Assembly (NCBI GenBank): GCA_947364365.1
Contig: CANASP010000002.1
Span: forward strand, 82,070 to 146,069
Source of the DNA: an uncultured Alistipes sp.
Lineage (GTDB): Bacteria > Bacteroidota > Bacteroidia > Bacteroidales > Rikenellaceae
Direction: 5' to 3'
DNA length: 64,000 nucleotides
A program made the translations under genes and the position numbers. Positions 58,166 through 64,000 of this stretch are shown in pieces. The notes beneath the pieces were generated by a model. It did no database searches. It saw only the letters and a program-made list of their open reading frames with translations, and was not told where the DNA came from. The first letter of the stretch is position 1. Each line of letters starts with the position of its first letter.

Positions 58166-60271
58166 ATGGGACACAGACAATCGACCGCATATCGTGCGAT
58201 CCTCCGCGCACTCCTGCTTATCGGCCTGCTCGCCGGCGGGCCCTGCGCGGCATATCCGCGCCCCGCCCGACTGCCATCCGCAACCCGTTCCGCACTTCCC
58301 CGCGACAGCCAGTCGGCGACCCGCGCCCCAAATGGGGAGTACACCGCCTCCGAGAACCAAGCAACCTCCGAGAGCCGGGCAACCTCCGAACACCGAGCAA
58401 CCTCCGAGAACCCCGCAACCGTCGAGAGCCGCGCCGAAAGTCGCGCCGCCGGCGCGACCGCATCGCCGCCCCACCCCCGGCGCACGCCCCGCCAACCCCT
58501 CGACACCGTCACCGCCCACCGCTCGCCCACCGTCGCCCGCGACAGCCTCGACTTCGCCCCCAGCGAACGCAACCGCCGGCTCTACGACAGTATCCGCACC
58601 AAGGCCCACCGCCGGGCCCTCCCGCGCATGCTCTACCGCATCCTGTTCCGCCCCTCGCCCGACGACTCCCTCGCGACCGCCGACCACCCGGGCCGGGCCC
58701 TCGACGAGAGCCTCCCGCTCCGACGTTTCGACGGCTGCACCGTCGGCTCGGTCCGCATCGAACGCGCCCCCGTCTTCCGCCCCAACGGCAACTGGTTCGA
58801 ACGGACAGGCAACCGCCTCCACGCCATGACGCGCGAGCGGGTCATCCGCCGCGACCTGCTTCTCCGTCCGGGCAACCGGTTCGATCCCCAGCTCGTCGTC
58901 CGCAACAAACGGCTGCTGCGCTCGCGCGTCTACCTCGCCGATGCCGACATCGAGGTGCGCCGCGATCCCTTCGACTCGACGCGCGTCGACCTCGTCGTAC
59001 GCACGCGCGACAGCTGGACCATCGCCCTCGACGGAGCCAGCCGCCACGACGGCCGCGCCATGCTCGGGCTCTACGACGCCAACCTTCTCGGATCGGGCAA
59101 CCTCCTCCGCATCGAGACCAATTTCGACCGGCACGACCTCTCCTACGGCGGCAACCGATTCGCCTATGAGATCCCCAACCTCCTGGGAACCTTCTTCACC
59201 TCGACCCTCTCCGCCGGCCGCGACTTCCACGACTCGGAGTTCCGCGCAAGCCTCTACCGGGAGTTCCTGCGCCCCACCGACTACATGCTGGGCCTGGCCT
59301 ACGACAACATCGCCTCGCGCCGGCGCATCGCAGGGCTCGACACCCGCCCCGCGACGCGCTCGCGCCGCCTCGACCTGTGGGGCGGCTACTCCCGCTACCT
59401 CCCCGCCGCACGGTCGAGCCTCTTTCTCACGGGCCGCTACCGCCGCACTCGCTTCGTACTGCGCCCCGCCGTCGACGCCGGGCTCCACCCGGCCTTCCAC
59501 GACGGCGATCTGTGGCTCCTCTCCGCAGGCCTCTACCGCGAACGCTTCTACACGGCCAACATGGTCCACGGCTTCGGCACGCGCGAATACCTCGCCACGG
59601 GCTTCCGAGCCCAGCTGACCGGCGGATACTCCCGGGGAGAGTTCGCCGACGAGGCCTATCTGGGGCTGGGCCTCAGCGCCGGAGGCTTTCTGCCGCGCGG
59701 CTACTTCATGGCCTCGCTGTCGCTGGGGAGCTTCATCGACCCGCGCTCGGGCGCGTGGCGCCGCAGTGCCGTCGACATCGACCTGAGGTGGTTTTCCAAC
59801 CTCTACGCCGTGCGCCGCAGCCGCCTGCGCCAGTTCCTCTCGGTCGACTACACCCAGGGGTGGAACCGGCTCGCCGGTGCCGGCGAGGCGATCGAGTTCA
59901 CCCGCCCCGACGGCCTCCATCTGCTCGACGAGCGGCGTCCGGGAACCACGCGCGCCGTGCTCAACACCGAAACGGTCCTCTTCACCCCCTACCAGCCCCT
60001 CGGGTTCCGTATCGCGCTCTTCGGCTTCGCCGACTTCGGCACGATCGGCTTCTCGCCCAACCTCTTCCGCAACGATTTCTTCACCGCCTTCGGCATCGGC
60101 GTCCGCCTGCGCAACGAGCGGCTCGTCTTCAGCACCCTCCAGATCCGCCTGGGCATCGCCCTGGGCAAGGGCGGCGCGGCCGGCTGCGACTATTTCCGCA
60201 TCGGCTCGTCCGACCCGCTCGACGATATCGCCTACCGCCCCGCACGCCCCGAGACCGTCCGGTTCGAATAG
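58166..60271 (+). CDS. BamA/TamA-like outer-membrane protein
   Basis: The 701-residue protein has a signal peptide (AYRAILRALLLIGLLAGGPCAA). A low-complexity linker of repeated ATSESR-like hexapeptides follows (about 58-95), then a POTRA-like domain (about 195-285, CTVGSVRIERAPVF, DADIEVRRDPFD, RVDLVVRTRDSW) and a beta-barrel (about 290-701) with alternating aromatic strands. It is like Bacteroidota relatives of BamA/TamA or patatin-less Omp85 proteins, but only one POTRA is clear. I chose the ATG at 58166 because the signal peptide begins there; upstream codons are low-complexity. A role in outer-membrane protein insertion is inference. Confidence 0.8.
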   Translation: MGHRQSTAYRAILRALLLIGLLAGGPCAAYPRPARLPSATRSALPRDSQSATRAPNGEYTASENQATSESRATSEHRATSENPATVESRAESRAAGATASPPHPRRTPRQPLDTVTAHRSPTVARDSLDFAPSERNRRLYDSIRTKAHRRALPRMLYRILFRPSPDDSLATADHPGRALDESLPLRRFDGCTVGSVRIERAPVFRPNGNWFERTGNRLHAMTRERVIRRDLLLRPGNRFDPQLVVRNKRLLRSRVYLADADIEVRRDPFDSTRVDLVVRTRDSWTIALDGASRHDGRAMLGLYDANLLGSGNLLRIETNFDRHDLSYGGNRFAYEIPNLLGTFFTSTLSAGRDFHDSEFRASLYREFLRPTDYMLGLAYDNIASRRRIAGLDTRPATRSRRLDLWGGYSRYLPAARSSLFLTGRYRRTRFVLRPAVDAGLHPAFHDGDLWLLSAGLYRERFYTANMVHGFGTREYLATGFRAQLTGGYSRGEFADEAYLGLGLSAGGFLPRGYFMASLSLGSFIDPRSGAWRRSAVDIDLRWFSNLYAVRRSRLRQFLSVDYTQGWNRLAGAGEAIEFTRPDGLHLLDERRPGTTRAVLNTETVLFTPYQPLGFRIALFGFADFGTIGFSPNLFRNDFFTAFGIGVRLRNERLVFSTLQIRLGIALGKGGAAGCDYFRIGSSDPLDDIAYRPARPETVRFE
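58346..58440 (+). repeat. 18-bp tandem repeat in the linker of the BamA-like gene
   Basis: About five imperfect units of CAACCTCCGAGAGCCGGG encode ATSESR, ATSEHR, ATSENP and similar hexapeptides after the signal peptide. Unit number may vary between strains. Confidence 0.7.
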
Positions 60272-60385
60272 CCCGCCTCCGGAGGAGGCCCGCTCCCGGC
60301 ACCGAGGCCGCCCGCGCCGCGCGAATCCGGAGAGCGGCTGCGGCGCGCGGAGAGGCATGCGGATTCGGGCCGGTGGCATAACGAA

Positions 60386-60429
60386 GAACCGCTCCCGGTG
60401 GCGGGGAGCGGTTCGGATGAACTTTTTTT
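60386..60429 (+). terminator. Terminator between the BamA-like and blaR1-like genes
   Basis: GAACCGCTCCC and GGGAGCGGTTC form a perfect 11-bp stem; on the plus strand GGATGAACTTTTTTT follows. On the minus strand the hairpin lies 44 bases beyond the blaR1-like stop and may serve both genes. Confidence 0.75.
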
Positions 60430-60457
60430 CGCTTATGGATCGCCGGAATGCCGCCGG

Positions 60458-62023
60458 CTACTTGGTCTCGATGAGAACCACGCCGTCCCGGCCCTCGTCG
60501 CCGTATCGGTCGACGGCGGCCTTGTCCTTGAGGATGGTGATGCTCTTGATCTGCGAGGGCTTGAGTTTCTCGACCTTCTTGGTCGAGGACTTCTTGCCGT
60601 CGATGAGAATCAGGGCATCCTGCCAGTCGGAGGTGTAGACGCGCGTGATGTTGCCTGTGATGCGGACGGTGCTGCCCGAGCGCTCGGGGTCGGCGCTATC
60701 GGTCGTCGTGACCGACGTGGTGGAGATCCGATCGGTCGTGGCGGTCGAGGTGACGGTGGTCGCGGTGCCGGTCTGGTCGGAGCGGGTGACGGAGACGATG
60801 GGGAGGGTCTCGCCGTCGTTCCTGACCACCGTGACGGTCGTCTTGCCGTCGGAGGAGGTCGACACGGAGGTCGAGGTCGATCCGTTCCTGACCTCCGCGT
60901 TTTCGGCGGCCTTCTTCGTGGTGACGACCACGGCACCGTCGCGTCCCTCCTCGCCGTATTGCTCTACGGCGGTCTTGCCCTTGAGCACGGAGATGGAGGC
61001 GATCTGCGCGGGATCGATCGACGAGAGGTCGTCGAGGCGGATGCCGTCGACGATGTAGACGGGCTTCGGCGCCGAAGGATCGGATTTTCCCAAGCCGGAG
61101 ATGACGACCGTTTCGACTTTTTTCGTATCTTTGCCCTGCTGCTTGTCGTCGGGGACGACATAGGCGGTCCGGGCGAACGCTCCGAGAGCGAGGGCGACGA
61201 GCGGGAGGGTCAGGAGCGCCTTGGCTGCGGCCCACCGCGATGATCTTTTTTGTAACATCATGGTAATACGGTTTTTAAGTTTACTGTGATTGAAGCTGTT
61301 GGCGACTGAGTACCACCTCCCGCCAGCAGCTTTCCTTATGAGTAACAGTTGGTATTGACGCGCATCGACGCCGCTGTCGAGCACCGCCTCGTCGGCCTCG
61401 TATTCGTGGATGGCCCGCAGTTCGCGGCGCAGCAGCCACATCGCGGGGTTGAACCACTGGAGACAGCCCGCCAGATCCGTCAGTAACAGGTCCCACGAAT
61501 GGCGGAAGCGCACATGGGCCCGCTCGTGGGCGAGGATGGCGGAGCCGTTGCGGTCGAGGTCGTCGGCCGAGATGACGATGTAGCCGCCCCAGCTGAAGGG
61601 GGCGATCGCCTCCCCGACGACCACCAGCGAGGTGCCGTCGTCGAGCCTGCGCCGCGTGCCGCGGCGAACGATGCGCCGGATGTCCGCGAGCGAGCGTAGC
61701 GTGAAGGCGAGCGTCGCGACCGCTCCGGCGAGGAAGAGCACCCCGGCGAACAGCTGCCACCGCCCCGAATCCGCAGCCGCCGTCGCGGCTGCGACGACCG
61801 GCTCGCCGGCGGACAGCTCGGGCAGGAAACCGGCGGGCGCCTCGCGATAGACGGTGATGACGCACAGAGGTAGCACCAACGACACGACGATCGCCCCCAG
61901 GATCAGGATGCGGTTGAGCCGGTGGAAGGTCTCGCGGCCGAGCAGCAGCTTGAAGAAAAGGTAGAAAACCGCCAGGCAGACCCCGGTCTTCAGCGCATGG
62001 AGCAGGAGGGCGTAGAGGATCAT
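60458..62023 (-). CDS. BlaR1-type M56 membrane peptidase with two TonB-plug-like repeats
   Basis: The 521-residue membrane protein has an N-terminal M56 part: membrane segments at about 5-27, 38-58 and 90-110, then the zinc motif HERAH (166-170) and HEYEADEAVL (206-215), and a fourth membrane segment at 265-287. The rest (about 290-521) should be periplasmic. It holds two repeats, 322-370 (PVYIVDGIRLDDLSSIDP ... VLKGKTAVEQYG) and 470-520 (ALILIDGKKSSTK ... ILKDKAAVDRYG), joined by a Ser/Thr-rich linker. Each resembles the SusC plug segment PLVLVDGVER ... VLKDASATAVYG. In BlaR1 the peptidase cuts the BlaI repressor after a signal; the repeats may sense envelope state (inference). Starts next to the blaI-like stop. 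Confidence 0.87.
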   Translation of the reverse strand: MILYALLLHALKTGVCLAVFYLFFKLLLGRETFHRLNRILILGAIVVSLVLPLCVITVYREAPAGFLPELSAGEPVVAAATAAADSGRWQLFAGVLFLAGAVATLAFTLRSLADIRRIVRRGTRRRLDDGTSLVVVGEAIAPFSWGGYIVISADDLDRNGSAILAHERAHVRFRHSWDLLLTDLAGCLQWFNPAMWLLRRELRAIHEYEADEAVLDSGVDARQYQLLLIRKAAGGRWYSVANSFNHSKLKNRITMMLQKRSSRWAAAKALLTLPLVALALGAFARTAYVVPDDKQQGKDTKKVETVVISGLGKSDPSAPKPVYIVDGIRLDDLSSIDPAQIASISVLKGKTAVEQYGEEGRDGAVVVTTKKAAENAEVRNGSTSTSVSTSSDGKTTVTVVRNDGETLPIVSVTRSDQTGTATTVTSTATTDRISTTSVTTTDSADPERSGSTVRITGNITRVYTSDWQDALILIDGKKSSTKKVEKLKPSQIKSITILKDKAAVDRYGDEGRDGVVLIETK

Positions 62024-62024
62024 G

Positions 62025-62399
62025 CTAATCGTTTTTTTGGCTGTCGATGCGGTCGATCAGCTCGCGCAGTTCGTCGACCGAGATCTTCTCCTCCTCGACC
62101 AGCGCCGAGACGGCCCCCAGGTAGGAGCTGCCGAAGTAGCGGCGGATGACTCCGCCCAGCGTGCGGCGCGAGAACTCCGTCTCGGAGACGAGCGGATAGT
62201 ACTGATAGGTGGTGCCGTAGGCCTTGTGGCCGACGTAGCCCTTGGCTTCGAGGGCGCGCACCATCGTCGAGAGGGTGTTGAAGTGGGGTTTGGGCTCGGG
62301 CCAGAGCTCCACCAGATCGCGGACGAAAAGGGGACCGCGCTGCCAGAAACAGTGCATGAGCTCCTCTTCGCGACGGGTGAGTTTTTCGAGTTTTTCCAT
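62025..62399 (-). CDS. BlaI/MecI-family repressor
   Basis: The 124-residue winged-helix protein begins MEKLEKLTRREEELMHCFW and shows FNTLSTMVRALEAKGYVGH, the BlaI recognition helix region, and YYPLVSETEFSR, where the family is cleaved by BlaR1. The C terminus is the dimerisation helix pair. A start eight codons upstream (62423) would lie within the predicted promoter, so the ATG at 62399 is chosen. It is the first gene of the pair, one base from the M56 gene, and probably represses both through the palindrome at 62449-62465. Confidence 0.93.
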   Translation of the reverse strand: MEKLEKLTRREEELMHCFWQRGPLFVRDLVELWPEPKPHFNTLSTMVRALEAKGYVGHKAYGTTYQYYPLVSETEFSRRTLGGVIRRYFGSSYLGAVSALVEEEKISVDELRELIDRIDSQKND

Positions 62400-62420
62400 G
62401 GGTATGGCATTTGGATAGTG

Positions 62421-62450
62421 CAAATATAACTATTGTTTTTCGTTTTGCAA
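62421..62450 (-). promoter_or_regulatory. Promoter of the blaI-blaR1-like operon
   Basis: On the minus strand TTG (62450-62448) and TATATTTG (62428-62421) are separated by 19 bases. The box decides the start codon: the upstream ATG at 62423 falls inside it. Confidence 0.75.
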
Positions 62451-62465
62451 CTATTTTCAATAGTT
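62449..62465. promoter_or_regulatory. Candidate BlaI operator
   Basis: AACTATT-TTC-AATAGTT is a perfect 7-3-7 inverted repeat overlapping the -33 element. A further half site AACTATTG lies at 62428-62435, between -33 and -7. Placement and symmetry fit autoregulation by the adjacent repressor; the exact sequence is not the classic TACA/TGTA dyad. Confidence 0.6.
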
Positions 62466-62549
62466 TTATCCGTTTTTTCCGATTCGCGTCGGAAAAATTG
62501 GGGGATTCGGGGATTTATACCTATATTACAACCGGCTTTGGTGCGTCGC

Positions 62550-62649
62550 TCGCTTCGGGCCCGTCCGAAGCGACGACCCGCAGCCCGGGGGCGGAGGGCC
62601 GCTCGCCTCATCCGAAAGCTCGCCGTCGACCTCCGCCGGCTGCGGACGG
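62550..62649 (+). repeat. Dispersed two-hairpin intergenic element, copy 4
   Basis: Hairpin I is TCGCTTCGG-GCCCGT-CCGAAGCGA (62550-62573). ACCCGCAGCC, GGCGGAGGGCCGCTCG and CCTCCGCCGGCTGCGGACGG follow. It lies 36 bases before the comEA-like start and is oriented with it. Confidence 0.7.
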
Positions 62650-62685
62650 ATCAATGAAGTTGTTCAAACGTAAAAAGAGGATACC

Positions 62686-63876
62686 GTGTCGGGAAAACTG
62701 TTTTCGGAAAGGGAGGTGCGCGCCGTGGCGCTGTTCGTGCCGCTGGCGGCGCTGGTGGTGCTGGCTTTCGTGCTGGCGCGGCCACGCGGCGAGGCGGAGG
62801 CCGCCCGCCGCGCGGAGCGGGCGGCGGGTGTTGCGGCCGAAGCGCAGGCTGCGGGTACGGCGGGTACGGCGGATGCGGCCGGTGACGGGCCGGCGGCCGG
62901 AGCGGCTTCGTCCCCTTCGGCGGCGGACGGCGCCGACAGCGCGCGGCCGCGGCCGCGGCCGTTCGACCCCAACACGGCGGATTACGACACCTTGTGCGCC
63001 CTGGGGCTCACGCCCCGCCAGGCGGTCTCGCTGCTCAAGTTCCGCGCCGCGGGCAAGGTGTTCCGCATCGCCGAGGACGTGGCGCTCTGCCACGGGATCG
63101 ACGACTCGCTCTTCCGCCGGCTGCGCCCCTGGATCCGCATCGGGCGGCGTTATGCCATCGCCCCGCCCGCCTACCGCCCGGGACGGATCGTCGACGAACG
63201 GCATGCGATCGACCCCCGCCCCTTCCGGATCGACACGGTGAGCGCCCGCTACCTGCGCGCGATCGGGGCGCTGTCGAAACGGCAGGCCGAGGCCTTCGTC
63301 CGCTGGCGCGACGCGAGCGGCATCTACGACATGGAGGAGCTGCGGGCCTGCTACGTGGTGAGCGACTCGGTGGCCGCCGCGCTGGAGCCCTACCTCCTCT
63401 TTCCCGAACGCCCCGCGGCGGACAGCGGCACGGCGGCCATACGGCGCGTCGAGCTCAACACGGCCGACTCGGCCGCGCTGCGCAGCGTAGCGGGGATCGG
63501 ACCGCGGACCGTAGGCGCCATCCTCCGCTACCGCGAACGGCTGGGCGGATTCTGCCGTGCGGAGCAGCTGGCCGAGGTTCCGGGGGTGACGGAGCGCAAT
63601 TACGAACGAATTTTGCAACAAATTTGCTGCGATTGTTGCGAAATTAGGAAAATAGATGTTAACTTTGCATCCCCGAACGAGTTGGCACGCCACCCCTACA
63701 TGGCGCCGCGCACGTTGAGGAAATTACTCAAACACAGACAGCTGAAAGGAGGTTGGAGTACCGCTGAGGAGATGATCGAACAGGACATACTGACCCGCGA
63801 GGAGGCCGCGAGACTGGCTCCCTACCTGCGGTTCGGCACCGAAAGCGGCACCGAGACGAACGACGACAGCCTCTGA
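62686..63876 (+). CDS. ComEA-like helix-hairpin-helix protein
   Basis: The 396-residue protein has one N-terminal membrane helix (about 12-31), an Ala/Gly-rich linker (about 40-85) and tandem helix-hairpin-helix modules: FDPNTADYDTLCALGLT, FRIDTVSARYLRAIGALS, VELNTADSAALRSVAGIGPRTVGAILRYR and IDVNFASPNELARHPYM. ComEA proteins bind incoming DNA in competence; Bacteroidota carry this membrane-anchored multi-HhH form but its role in uptake is unproven. The start is GTG at 62686, as no ATG fits before the membrane helix. Codons near 63605-63670 are unusually AT-rich. Confidence 0.88.
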   Translation: MSGKLFSEREVRAVALFVPLAALVVLAFVLARPRGEAEAARRAERAAGVAAEAQAAGTAGTADAAGDGPAAGAASSPSAADGADSARPRPRPFDPNTADYDTLCALGLTPRQAVSLLKFRAAGKVFRIAEDVALCHGIDDSLFRRLRPWIRIGRRYAIAPPAYRPGRIVDERHAIDPRPFRIDTVSARYLRAIGALSKRQAEAFVRWRDASGIYDMEELRACYVVSDSVAAALEPYLLFPERPAADSGTAAIRRVELNTADSAALRSVAGIGPRTVGAILRYRERLGGFCRAEQLAEVPGVTERNYERILQQICCDCCEIRKIDVNFASPNELARHPYMAPRTLRKLLKHRQLKGGWSTAEEMIEQDILTREEAARLAPYLRFGTESGTETNDDSL

Positions 63877-63946
63877 CCCACCCGGAAGGAGCCCGGAAAA
63901 GCTCCGAAGAACACGATTACAAAACAAACAAAAAAAGAATACTACT

Positions 63947-64000
63947 ATGATTATCATGCCGGTAAAGGAGGGCGAGAACATCGAGCGCGCCCTGAAGAAG
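63947..64000 (+). CDS. rpsU: 30S ribosomal protein S21 (3' end outside window)
   Basis: The first 18 residues, MIIMPVKEGENIERALKK, match the conserved start of S21. The leader is A-rich (AAAACAAACAAAAAAAG) and has no Shine-Dalgarno sequence. In this phylum S21 helps hide the anti-Shine-Dalgarno end of 16S rRNA, and in some lineages rpsU itself carries a strong Shine-Dalgarno; this one does not. It lies 70 bases after the comEA-like gene. Confidence 0.93.
   Translation, partial: MIIMPVKEGENIERALKK

Noticed and set aside
57543-58829. Open frames of 400-500 codons covering the DksA-like 3' end and the BamA-like 5' end
   Set aside because: Pro/Arg-rich shadows of the BamA-like gene extended through repetitive intergenic sequence; the true frame has a signal peptide at 58166.

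Overview
The window comes from a high-GC member of the Bacteroidota, most likely Alistipes or another Rikenellaceae (inference). The reasons are a SusC/SusD polysaccharide-utilisation locus (PUL) with a hybrid two-component regulator, the Bacteroidota -7 promoter box TAnnTTTG before at least a dozen genes, almost no Shine-Dalgarno sequences, and strongly GC-biased codons broken by short AT-rich promoter islands. No tRNA, rRNA, CRISPR array, prophage or insertion sequence was recognised.

Layout. 1-503: a partial hypothetical gene (-). 694-5402: panC-panD (pantothenate), a small membrane protein and an M16 peptidase lipoprotein (+). 6051-15367 (-): a tight eight-gene operon, rsfS-ftsH-cdsA-psd-AI-2E-type permease-riboflavin kinase/oxidoreductase fusion-membrane protein-ahcY, with one promoter and one long-stem terminator. 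15592-21057: oxyR (-), then trpS, a CLC channel, a PAS protein and a membrane protein/XRE pair (+). 21633-26657 (-): lon followed by kdsB-kdsA-kdsD, the KDO branch of LPS synthesis. 26775-29862 (+): valS-rnhA. 30084-49116 (-): the PUL. 49394-60271 (+): an ABC exporter, a cytosolic PAS histidine kinase, ileS, a DksA-like protein and a BamA/TamA-like outer-membrane protein. 60458-62399 (-): a BlaI/BlaR1-type pair. 62686-64000 (+): a ComEA-like helix-hairpin-helix protein and the start of rpsU.

The PUL encodes SusC, SusD, a surface lipoprotein with two FN3-like repeats, a basic-secretory-protein-type metallopeptidase, a GH29 alpha-fucosidase, a GH38 alpha-mannosidase with a C-terminal discoidin-like domain and a calpain-like cysteine peptidase lipoprotein. 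Mannosidase, fucosidase and two proteases together suggest feeding on glycoproteins (inference). Its regulator is split into two frames at a ten-base C/G tract. Removing one base restores a single 1348-residue protein, so the locus looks phase-variable, unless the tract is a sequencing error. The kinase and receiver parts of that regulator are also degenerate.

Other unusual items are: a dispersed intergenic element of about 100 bp in at least four good copies, whose first hairpin changes sequence between copies while keeping perfect pairing; a riboflavin-kinase/Gfo-Idh-MocA fusion; a BlaR1-like M56 protein carrying two TonB-plug-like repeats; a perfect 7-3-7 palindrome at the blaI promoter; and a consensus promoter placed directly before a terminator inside the PUL.
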